DNA of 21,793 bases from Flavobacteriaceae bacterium (GTDB lineage: Bacteria; Bacteroidota; Bacteroidia; Flavobacteriales; Flavobacteriaceae). The notes beneath the pieces are model-generated. The model was not told the origin of the DNA. It made no database searches and saw only the letters and a list, made by a program, of their open reading frames with translations. Position numbers and translations under genes: made by a program. The stretch is taken from the NCBI GenBank assembly GCA_016649785.1, contig JAENXB010000019.1, positions 1-21,793 on the forward strand. Direction: 5' to 3'. Shown piece after piece: positions 8,494-15,355 of this stretch (its first letter is position 1; each line of letters opens with the position of its first letter).

Positions 8494-8501
8494 TAATTTT
8501 G
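8494..8501 (+). promoter_or_regulatory. Bacteroidota -7 box for the PiT-like gene
   Basis: TAATTTTG matches TAnnTTTG exactly. It implies a leader of about 65 nt before the ATG at 8570. No clear -33 TTTG was found. Confidence 0.6.
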
Positions 8502-8569
8502 CAGGCAACAATCAATGTTTAATTTGCTTATTCAAATTTTTTACATTCTCTAACTGATACCCTTTTCAG

Positions 8570-9700
8570 ATGGCAAAAAAATTTACACGAAGTGACAGGT
8601 CACGCCCGTATTTGAATATTCTTGAATTCATGGTTCAGGAAAAAACATTTCTGACCATAATAATAGGTGGAATTATACTTGCAGGAATATTTACGGGGAA
8701 TACCCGGGCTGCAATGTGGCTTGGTTTTATTTTTGCCGCTTATGCAACGGTTGCCAATGACAGTATTCAATCCCTGGGAACCTTTATTGAAAGTAATAGG
8801 AACAAACAATGGTGGGTATTATGGCTGTATATAGGGGGGATTTTTCTGGTAACAGTCCTCTTTAGTTATTTGTATTTTGATGGAGATGTAACTTATCAAC
8901 GCCTTTTAAAGGCCGATGGAAGCACAAATTATCCACACCCTGTCAACTTTAGTTTCTTTCAAATAATAGCACCTTTAATCCTGTTGATCCTCACCAGGCT
9001 GAGGATGCCGGTTTCTACTACTTTTCTGATTTTAAGTGTATTTAGCGCCGATACCTCCGGGATCACCTCTGTGATATGGAAGAGTTGGACAGGTTATATC
9101 CTCGCATTTATTCTGTCATTTTTGGTATGGTATCTTTCATATAAGGCTATAAGCAAGTTTTTTAAGAGTCGAAAATTCCATAACAGCTGGACGGCTATTC
9201 AATGGATTGTGAGCGGAACGCTTTGGGCTGTATGGGTTATGCAGGATGGAGCAAATATTGCGGTATTCCTGCCTCGGCAATTAAACCTGTTCCAATTCTC
9301 AATATTCGCGCTTAGCATATTTTTAGGTTTAGGACTTTTGTTTTACCTGCGGGGAGATAAAATTCAAAGAGTTGTAAGTGAAAAAATCAGGATATCCGAT
9401 GTCCGCGCTGCAACGCTGGTGGATTTAACTTATGTGATTCTGCTTATTTATAAACTCTTTATAAGTACTGTACCAATGAGTACCACCTGGGTATTCCTGG
9501 GGATCATAGGCGGTAGGGAAATCGCAATAAGTCTTGCAAGAAAGAAAAAGGGCAAAAAGCACCGTAAAAAGGCCGGAAGAATGATATTAAAAGATTTCGC
9601 TTATGCAATGATAGGATTGGCCGTTTCTGTTGCTTTGGCAGCCGCAGCCAATGAAAGTATTAGGGATTCTATTTTGGAATCACTGCGTGGATTGGGTTAA
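8570..9700 (+). CDS. Divergent PiT/PHO4-like inorganic phosphate transporter
   Basis: 376 aa with about 8-10 hydrophobic segments. It carries two copies of the residue pattern that marks the PiT family of Na+- or H+-coupled phosphate permeases: VANDSIQSLG (61-70) then PVSTTF (147-152) in the first half, and DGANIAVFL (226-234) then PMSTTW (302-307) in the second. The family's duplicated signature is a GAND motif followed by P-[IV]-S-T-T, so the second half has DGAN with the following D lost, and the first has AND without the G. A strongly basic cytoplasmic loop (RKKKGKKHRKK, 324-334) follows. No PhoU-like partner is adjacent. Flanked by its own promoter and terminator, so probably monocistronic. 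Substrate is inferred, not shown. Confidence 0.65.
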   Translation: MAKKFTRSDRSRPYLNILEFMVQEKTFLTIIIGGIILAGIFTGNTRAAMWLGFIFAAYATVANDSIQSLGTFIESNRNKQWWVLWLYIGGIFLVTVLFSYLYFDGDVTYQRLLKADGSTNYPHPVNFSFFQIIAPLILLILTRLRMPVSTTFLILSVFSADTSGITSVIWKSWTGYILAFILSFLVWYLSYKAISKFFKSRKFHNSWTAIQWIVSGTLWAVWVMQDGANIAVFLPRQLNLFQFSIFALSIFLGLGLLFYLRGDKIQRVVSEKIRISDVRAATLVDLTYVILLIYKLFISTVPMSTTWVFLGIIGGREIAISLARKKKGKKHRKKAGRMILKDFAYAMIGLAVSVALAAAANESIRDSILESLRGLG

Positions 9701-9711
9701 TTTATTCAATA

Positions 9712-9756
9712 AAAAATAGAAAATGCGCTCCCGTTTGGGGCGCATTTTCTATTTTT
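9712..9756. terminator. Bidirectional-looking terminator after the PiT-like gene
   Basis: 20-nt arms (9712-9731 and 9737-9756) pair with one T-G pair around the loop CGTTT. The outer part is an A-run facing a T-run, so it could work in either direction. It ends only 16 nt before the ATG of the amidohydrolase gene. Confidence 0.9.
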
Positions 9757-9772
9757 ATCAAAATTTAAAGAT

Positions 9773-11404
9773 ATGTTGAGAAAAATATTAGTTGTCCTTA
9801 TTTTAGGAAGTATGTTAATCTCGTGTAATTTTACTCAAAAAATTGATGCCGATCTACTCATATTCAATGCTGAAATATATACAGTTAACGATAATTTTGG
9901 CACCGCCGAAGCTTTTGTGGTTAAAGGCGGGAAATTTTTAGAAATAGGTACAACTGAAGCACTTCAGAAAAAATACAATTTTACAGAACAAATTGATGCG
10001 CAGGGAAAAACCATACTTCCGGGATTTATTGATGCCCATGCCCATTTTTATGGCTTAGGCTTACAACAGCAAAAAGTGGACCTTTCCGGCACAAAAAGTT
10101 TTGAGGAAGTAGTTGCACGAATTGTGGAATTTCAAAAATTACACAATTTAGATTTTATCACCGGTAGGGGATGGGACCAAAATGATTGGGACGTGAAAGA
10201 GTTTCCAACAAAGGACAGGCTGGATATTTTATTCCCCAACACTCCGGTTGCAGTAACCAGAATAGACGGACATGCAATTTTGGCAAACCAGGCAGCACTG
10301 GACAAAGCGGGGATCACAGTAAAAACTCCTGCACAAGGAGGTGCCATAGAAGTTAAAAATGGCAAACTCACCGGGATTTTAATAGACAATCCTATGGATT
10401 TGATCGCCAATGCCCAGGATGAACCATCCTTACAGGAACAGGTTGACGCCCTGTTGGCTGCTCAAAAAATAAGCTTTAGTTACGGGCTTACCACCGTAGA
10501 TGATGCCGGGATAGGCAGAAGAACAATTCAATTAATGGATAGCCTCCATAAAGCAGGAACATTCAAAATAAGGATATATGCTATGATAAGCAATACTCCC
10601 GAGAATCTGGATTATTATCTGAAAAATGGTCCTTTCAAAACCGAACGTTTAAATGTGCGTTCCTTCAAATTTTACGGGGACGGCGCTCTTGGTTCCAGGG
10701 GAGCTGCCTTAAAAGAACCTTATTCAGATCGTGCAGATCATTACGGCGCACTGCTTTCTCCGGTGAAAGATTTTAAAGAGTTCGCCAAAAGGATTGCCAA
10801 TTCAAAATTTCAGTTAAATACCCATGCAATTGGGGATTCTGCAAATAGCCTTGTACTTAAAACCTATGATGAATTGCTTAAAAATGATGAGAACAGGCGG
10901 TGGAGAGTTGAACATTCTCAGGTAATCGACGAAATGGATTTTAAATATTTCAGCAAAAATATAATTCCTTCTGTACAGCCTACGCACGCAACCAGCGATA
11001 TGTACTGGGCTGAGGATAGATTGGGACCGGAACGCATTCAAGGTGCCTATGCATATAAAAAATTGCTTGACCAGGCCGGAATTATCGCCTTGGGAACAGA
11101 TTTTCCGGTGGAAGAGGTAAGCCCGTTTTATACCTTTCATTCCTCGGTGGCCAGAAAAGACCTTGAAAATTTTCCCGATGGCGGATATATGATGGAACAA
11201 GCCCTTTCAAGGGAAGAAACCTTACGCGGAATGACAATTTGGGCTGCTTACAGCAATTTTGAAGAAGACGAAAAGGGAAGCATAGAACCCGGTAAATTTG
11301 CCGATTTTATCATTCTTGAAAAGAATATCATGAAAGTGCCGGAAGATGAAATTTCAAACATCAAGGTATTGCAAACCTGGGTAAATGGGGAAAAGGTATT
11401 TTGA
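9773..11404 (+). CDS. YtcJ-type amidohydrolase lipoprotein (Amidohydro_3)
   Basis: 543 aa. The N-terminus is a lipoprotein signal with lipobox LISC (C18), placing the mature enzyme on an envelope membrane. The rest is a metal-dependent amidohydrolase of the YtcJ/Amidohydro_3 group. Visible features: GFIDAHAHF with candidate ligands H89 and H91, the pattern FKFYGDGALGSRGA with K299, H351 in NTHAIGD, H381 in VEHSQ and D443 in GTDFP. The C-terminal beta-sandwich closes with the typical WVNGEKVF. Members hydrolyse amide or related bonds in diverse N-acyl or cyclic substrates; the substrate cannot be read from the sequence. The start is only 16 nt after a strong terminator, so its promoter is either inside the upstream gene or overlaps the hairpin. 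No clear -7 box was found. Confidence 0.88.
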   Translation: MLRKILVVLILGSMLISCNFTQKIDADLLIFNAEIYTVNDNFGTAEAFVVKGGKFLEIGTTEALQKKYNFTEQIDAQGKTILPGFIDAHAHFYGLGLQQQKVDLSGTKSFEEVVARIVEFQKLHNLDFITGRGWDQNDWDVKEFPTKDRLDILFPNTPVAVTRIDGHAILANQAALDKAGITVKTPAQGGAIEVKNGKLTGILIDNPMDLIANAQDEPSLQEQVDALLAAQKISFSYGLTTVDDAGIGRRTIQLMDSLHKAGTFKIRIYAMISNTPENLDYYLKNGPFKTERLNVRSFKFYGDGALGSRGAALKEPYSDRADHYGALLSPVKDFKEFAKRIANSKFQLNTHAIGDSANSLVLKTYDELLKNDENRRWRVEHSQVIDEMDFKYFSKNIIPSVQPTHATSDMYWAEDRLGPERIQGAYAYKKLLDQAGIIALGTDFPVEEVSPFYTFHSSVARKDLENFPDGGYMMEQALSREETLRGMTIWAAYSNFEEDEKGSIEPGKFADFIILEKNIMKVPEDEISNIKVLQTWVNGEKVF

Positions 11405-11454
11405 TTTCAGAATAAAAACAGATCCTATAAGTGGTTGGAAAGCCCGGAATTTAT

Positions 11455-11494
11455 AAAACGTCAACTCCCGATACTTATCGGGAGTTGACGTTTT
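11455..11494. terminator. Perfect bidirectional terminator between convergent genes
   Basis: The 19-nt arms 11455-11473 and 11476-11494 are perfectly complementary with two bases (CT) between, effectively an 18-bp stem with loop ACTT. AAAA begins it and TTTT ends it. The core CCCGATA-CT-TATCGGG resembles a motif recurrent in flavobacterial intergenic regions. It serves the amidohydrolase (+) and metalloprotease (-) genes. Confidence 0.88.
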
Positions 11495-11512
11495 AATTAC
11501 TGAATATAAAAA

Positions 11513-11537
11513 GGTCTTCGATAAGCTCAGACCGACA
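11513..11537. repeat. Dispersed Bacteroidota intergenic repeat
   Basis: The sequence GGTCTTCGATAAGCTCAGACC (11513-11533, then GACA) has 5-nt complementary ends GGTCT/AGACC and resembles the TTCGA-AAGCTCAG-type repeat seen scattered between genes in many Bacteroidota genomes. Only one copy lies in this window, so the dispersed nature is from general knowledge. Confidence 0.5.
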
Positions 11538-11593
11538 CTTCTAATTTTTAAATATTAAGGCTGATCTTTCAATCAGAATTTTTCGGCATTTTT

Positions 11594-12367
11594 TTATCTA
11601 CCTCCATTGGCCTGAAGATCTCCAATACAAAGATCATCCAAAAAAGGAATTGTATTATTGTCAAACACATTCATCATGCTGCCTCCAAATTGAAAACTTG
11701 CGGCCATCAAACAATTTGTCACTGAGCAATGTCCATTGCTTTCTGCATCTTCGTGATTGGTCTGCATAGGAGTTCCCATATTTACCAATCCGAACAGGTG
11801 TCCGAATTCGTGGCTTACAACAGTGCTTTCAACGGTACTTCTCTCCAAATTGTTAGTATGATTAGCAATAGATTGAATTGTCTTGCCGTAGATCACTATA
11901 GAAGTATTCCTAAAAGAAGTACCCAGGACTGTCTTGGTATCAGTATCATTTTCATTACTTCCGTCTGCAAAATAGATAAAAACAGCTATTTCATCCCCGG
12001 CATTATAGGCTGTTCTTTCATCGGCTTCAATTTGAGCAATTTCATTGATATTAAATGGAGCTTTGTTTGATGATGCTACTGCGCGGGTGGTAATTAAAAT
12101 TCCGTCCGGTTTATGAGTTCTGATCTCTAAAAATGTTTTTAAATTGTCCAGGGTTGTTTGGGTTGGCTGGAATCCTGTAACATAAACGACCTCAATTTTT
12201 AGCGAGGTAAATTTTTCGTCACTTACCAATTCGTTAGAAGAAAATCCCAATGCCTTTAAATTAGCGCTTTTGTCAATTACCGCCGGGTTGTTATTATCGT
12301 CTTCTTTGGAACATCCAATAAATATTAAAAGAAGCACAACGAAGAGGAAAGAATTTTTAATTTTCAT
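11594..12367 (-). CDS. Lipoprotein zinc metalloprotease, metzincin-like
   Basis: 257 aa. The N-terminal lipoprotein signal has lipobox FIGC (C19), followed by an acidic, N-rich stretch (SKEDDNNN), so it is probably a surface or periplasmic lipoprotein. The catalytic core has HEFGH (186-190) followed by G193. About 20 residues on come H213-C214-x4-C219-x-M221, which reads as the H-C-x4-C-x-M part of archaemetzincin signatures, with M221 as a Met-turn candidate. In ordinary metzincins the third zinc ligand is three residues after the G, but that position is N196 here. An insertion carrying H205 lies between. Codon 1 is preceded by repeat copy C, 9 nt from CAATAA to ATG. Substrate unknown. Confidence 0.8.
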   Translation of the reverse strand: MKIKNSFLFVVLLLIFIGCSKEDDNNNPAVIDKSANLKALGFSSNELVSDEKFTSLKIEVVYVTGFQPTQTTLDNLKTFLEIRTHKPDGILITTRAVASSNKAPFNINEIAQIEADERTAYNAGDEIAVFIYFADGSNENDTDTKTVLGTSFRNTSIVIYGKTIQSIANHTNNLERSTVESTVVSHEFGHLFGLVNMGTPMQTNHEDAESNGHCSVTNCLMAASFQFGGSMMNVFDNNTIPFLDDLCIGDLQANGGR

Positions 12368-12376
12368 ATGTTTATT

Positions 12377-12404
12377 TTATTGTTTTTTATCGGTCATATG
12401 TAAC
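12377..12404 (-). repeat. Intergenic leader-like repeat, copy C (upstream of metalloprotease)
   Basis: On the minus strand this 28-mer matches 2005-2032 (copy A) at 26 of 28 positions. It ends in CAATAA 9 nt before the metalloprotease ATG. The similarity fades further upstream, and the GCATAACG half seen in copies A and B is not recognisable. The rest of the 12368-12634 spacer holds no gene. Confidence 0.7.
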
Positions 12405-12634
12405 AACCATAATAATCATCCACCTGTGTATCGACTTGCTGTTATGGATGTTTCATCTGTAGATATTATTGTTTTAGCGGACATTAGTAACTTCTATCTA
12501 AGCATTTCCCTGTGTGAGAAAATTTATCCTCACGGATGTTTCATAAAATGAATTTGCATATAAATGCAGTGAAAGGTAAATGTAAAAAATTCTGCTTTTT
12601 CAGGGCTAGTATAAGGCTTAAATATTTGCAATTA

Positions 12635-13378
12635 TTATTTTGAATCAAGTTTTAATTGCGCCAGATAATCAAAATGTTCCCCTTTTTTTAAAAGTTGACA
12701 TAAAAATCCGTTGTTGATTGCCGCCAATTCCAGAGTGTTGTAATCCAGGTACAACCAGTTGAATTTATTTGAGGTTTCATTTTTATAGCTGATGCTGAAT
12801 TCCAATTCTCCATAATAGGATCCCTGCATATCTACCCAAATTCCCCCATCTTCATCGGCATCAAACAAATAGCTCAGATCTGATGAATCTATTAAAACCT
12901 GTCCTCCCGGTTTTAACAGGCTTTTTGTATGTTGAAAAAAAGTATCCAGGTGCTCGAGTTTTCCAATTATTCCTGTACCATTCATCAGTAAAAGAATAGT
13001 GTCAAATTGTTCGTTCTTCATATCGAAATAATCTATTGTTCGGGCATCTTTTATACCCCGCAATTTGCAAATTTCCACTGCTCCTTCAGAAATATCTATG
13101 CTTAAAACCTCGAGATTTCTTTCATTTTGAAGATAAAGCGAATGACTTCCGGCACAACAGCCTACATCCAAAACCCTTCCGAAGCAATTGTTAAGAGCCT
13201 CCTGTTCCAGAGGTGGCATTTCTTTGTAATTTCTGAAGAGATAAGGAACAGGAATTACATCATCGTCAAAATCCGGAGAATGAACAATGATCTCCGTTTC
13301 ATCCTTATGATGAAAATATGCCGAAATCGCCTTTCCGAAGATATCTTTATCAGGCTTGCCGCTATCTTGCTTCTTCAT
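12635..13378 (-). CDS. Class I SAM-dependent methyltransferase
   Basis: 247 aa. It has the Rossmann-fold methyltransferase motifs: motif I VLDVGCCAGSHS (69-80, with the second and third G of the glycine loop replaced by C and A), motif II acidic residue in VLSIDIS (D95), and FDTILLLMNGTGIIG (125-139) followed by LLKPGGQVLID. The N-terminal 60 residues are outside the core and may bind substrate. The substrate class (small molecule, quinone or protein) is not decidable. It starts 204 nt from the divergent YkgJ-type gene. The metalloprotease 267 nt downstream is on the same strand but has its own leader element, so co-transcription is uncertain. Confidence 0.85.
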   Translation of the reverse strand: MKKQDSGKPDKDIFGKAISAYFHHKDETEIIVHSPDFDDDVIPVPYLFRNYKEMPPLEQEALNNCFGRVLDVGCCAGSHSLYLQNERNLEVLSIDISEGAVEICKLRGIKDARTIDYFDMKNEQFDTILLLMNGTGIIGKLEHLDTFFQHTKSLLKPGGQVLIDSSDLSYLFDADEDGGIWVDMQGSYYGELEFSISYKNETSNKFNWLYLDYNTLELAAINNGFLCQLLKKGEHFDYLAQLKLDSK

Positions 13379-13486
13379 ATCTTTGCTTTATTGAAACCCA
13401 TTATGGATATTTTTTTAAAAAACTAATTTGAACCTTATAAATAAGGAAAAATAAATCGGTTCTGAAAAATTTTATTTGTATAAAAT

Positions 13487-13582
13487 GTGCATAACGAAAA
13501 AGCCATGCAAACCCCGATGAAAATATGCTAATTATCCCCGATAGCTACGGTGGACAAATAAAAAAACAATAATTTTTAACTT
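13487..13582 (+). repeat. Intergenic leader-like repeat, copy B (upstream of YkgJ-type gene)
   Basis: 13487-13534 matches 1961-2008 (copy A) at 39 of 48 positions, and both end with an A-rich box and CAATAA exactly 10 nt before an ATG. Between the two blocks, copy B carries CCCCGATAGCTACGG, close to the CCCGATA...TATCGGG palindrome used in the terminator at 11455-11494; copies A and C have CATATGACC instead. A micro-ORF (13505-13531) reads MQTPMKIC then stop. It differs from copy A over these eight codons at three bases, all synonymous. Confidence 0.7.
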
Positions 13583-14077
13583 ATGAAAGACATTTTAAAA
13601 GATCTTCCTAAAAATGCCAAAGATAAGCAGAAGGAAAACAAAAAGTTCTTTGCAAAACTCAGAAAAAATCCACCGAGGCATTTAGATTTACAAATGCAGG
13701 AATTGCATACAGAGGAGTTTGCGCAAACCAACTGCCTGGATTGCGCAAATTGCTGCAAAACCACAGGGCCACTATTTACCAACAGGGATATTGAGCGGAT
13801 TTCAAAACATTTCAAGTTAAAGCCCGGAGTTTTTATTGATACTTATTTGCGGGTAGATGAAGATAATGATCATGTGCTGCAACAAGTTCCCTGTACTTTC
13901 CTGGGCGAGGATAATTATTGTTCAATTTATGATGTAAGGCCAAAAGCCTGTAGGGAATATCCACATACAGACAGAAAGGATTTCCATAAAATCTCCGATC
14001 TTACCATTAAAAACACCGCGATTTGTCCTGCCGCTTACAATATTGTTGAAAAGATGAAGCTAAGGATGAAGGTTTAA
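13583..14077 (+). CDS. YkgJ-family CxxCxxCC cysteine-cluster protein
   Basis: 164 aa. Eight cysteines form the pattern of the YkgJ (CxxCxxCC) family, thought to chelate zinc or iron: C51, C54, C57 and C58 in CLDCANCC, then C104, C113 (YCSIYDVRPKACREYP), C123 and C148. The first 40 residues are highly charged and lie outside the domain. No signal peptide, so cytoplasmic. The biochemical role of the family is poorly defined; links to metal handling or assembly of metal centres are inference. The gene is preceded by repeat copy B and ends 2 nt from the stop of the convergent NamZ-type gene, with no terminator between them. Confidence 0.87.
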   Translation: MKDILKDLPKNAKDKQKENKKFFAKLRKNPPRHLDLQMQELHTEEFAQTNCLDCANCCKTTGPLFTNRDIERISKHFKLKPGVFIDTYLRVDEDNDHVLQQVPCTFLGEDNYCSIYDVRPKACREYPHTDRKDFHKISDLTIKNTAICPAAYNIVEKMKLRMKV

Positions 14078-14079
14078 AA

Positions 14080-15345
14080 CTAATACAATAAGTACTTTTC
14101 CCTTTTCTGTTTAAATGCTTCCAGTCCGGGTCTCCAGGATTCACTGATCTCCCTGGCAGAAAGTCCGCTCTCAATTTGCTTTTGCAATTCTGGTCCACCG
14201 GCTAATTTTGTAAAGAAAGCATTGAAAAATTTCGATTTATCTGAAGTGTTTTCATAGGCTTTTATTAACCAGTTTAGCTCAATTTTGCTGAGATGCGGGA
14301 AATTGGTCAAATCTTTTCCAAAGCAAATTTCACCCAGATGCTTGGGGTTTTTAGCTCCATCTTTTGACTGTGGGGTATAGGAATATTTATAAAAAGTTTT
14401 ATCCAGGAAAGGAGATCCAAAAATCTGAAATTGGTTCTCGGTTCCCCGTCCGGCATTTACGTTGGTACCTTCAAAAAAGCAAAGACTTGGATAAAGATTA
14501 ATGGCCTGGTCGTTGGGTAAGTTTGGTGAAGGTTTTATTGGCAGGCTATAGGATTTTTGATGATCGTAGTTTTCCATTTGTATCACCTGTAAATCAACCT
14601 GAACCCCATTTTTTAACCATTTTTCGCCATTGGTCATTTTCGCATATTCCCCCATAGTCAAGCCGTGAACAACGGGAACGGGATGCATTCCCACAAAACT
14701 ATGATATTCCGGATCTAAAACAGGGCCATCCACATAATGTCCATTTGGATTTGGGCGGTCTAAGATCAAAAGCGGGATCTTGTTCTCGGCACAGGCTTCC
14801 ATCACATAATGCAGGGAAGATATATAGGTGTAAAACCGGACACCAACATCCTGCAAATCGAAGACGATGAGATCCAGATCATTTATTTGTTCGGGTTTGG
14901 GTTTTTTGTTATCGCCGTATAAAGAAATTATAGGCAAACCGGTCTTGCTGTCTTTTCCATCCTTGACAACTTCGCCGGCATCGGCAGTTCCACGAAATCC
15001 GTGTTCCGGCGCAAAAACCCTTGTAACCTGAACTTTCAGCGCGAGCAATGAGTCTACCAAATGGGTGTAATATACCGCTTCCGTCTCACTTCCCCGGGAT
15101 TTAAAGATCACCGAACTTTGGTTTCCCACTATCCCCACCTTTTTACCTTTCAACAGTGGCAAATAGGTTTCAATTCTATTGGCTCCCACTATAATGGGAT
15201 TGGATTTTTCAGCTGAAATTCCGGAAGAAGGAATTTTGGAATTTGAATTCGTGATGGCGATGTCATTTTGACCGGTGCCGCTTCCGCAGGAAACCATGCT
15301 AATAAGAAGGAATAAATACGTATTTTTGAACAATTTATAAATCAT
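14080..15345 (-). CDS. namZ: NamZ/YbbC-family (DUF1343) exo-beta-N-acetylmuramidase lipoprotein
   Basis: 421 aa from the ATG complementary to 15343-15345. The open frame extends 24 codons further but would overlap the divergent permease gene. Residues 1-20 are a lipoprotein signal (lipobox MVSC, C20). DUF1343 hallmarks in order: KKVGIVGNQSSV, FAPEHGFRG, GLPIISLYG, DLIVFDLQDVGVRFYTYISS, LILDRPNPNG and FFEGTNVNAGRGTENQF. In Bacillus subtilis NamZ releases N-acetylmuramic acid from the non-reducing ends of peptidoglycan fragments, so an envelope cell-wall recycling role is likely. Start codons of this gene and the LolC/E-type permease are 10 bp apart, so their promoters lie in each other's coding regions. 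Confidence 0.85.
   Translation of the reverse strand: MIYKLFKNTYLFLLISMVSCGSGTGQNDIAITNSNSKIPSSGISAEKSNPIIVGANRIETYLPLLKGKKVGIVGNQSSVIFKSRGSETEAVYYTHLVDSLLALKVQVTRVFAPEHGFRGTADAGEVVKDGKDSKTGLPIISLYGDNKKPKPEQINDLDLIVFDLQDVGVRFYTYISSLHYVMEACAENKIPLLILDRPNPNGHYVDGPVLDPEYHSFVGMHPVPVVHGLTMGEYAKMTNGEKWLKNGVQVDLQVIQMENYDHQKSYSLPIKPSPNLPNDQAINLYPSLCFFEGTNVNAGRGTENQFQIFGSPFLDKTFYKYSYTPQSKDGAKNPKHLGEICFGKDLTNFPHLSKIELNWLIKAYENTSDKSKFFNAFFTKLAGGPELQKQIESGLSAREISESWRPGLEAFKQKREKYLLY
15321..15328 (+). promoter_or_regulatory. -7 box for the LolC/E-type permease, inside the NamZ signal-peptide codons
   Basis: TATTTTTG matches TAnnTTTG exactly, 27 nt before the TTG start at 15356. It lies within the first codons of the divergent NamZ gene. 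No clear -33 element. Confidence 0.5.
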
Positions 15346-15355
15346 AGGGAGCGTC

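Larger units (their letters stand above)
8203..8569. other. Intergenic spacer upstream of the PiT-like gene
   Basis: No supported gene. Between the terminator and the PiT-like start lie a perfect 38-nt palindrome (8368-8405), a very AT-rich tract (about 8405-8490), and a -7 box (8494-8501) followed by a 68-nt leader. On the minus strand about 40 codons are open (roughly 8275-8395), but there is no start codon. Confidence 0.6.

Noticed and set aside
11729..12070. 113-aa plus-strand open frame
   Set aside because: Antisense to the metalloprotease, whose signal peptide and HExxH motif are clear; the plus frame shows no features.
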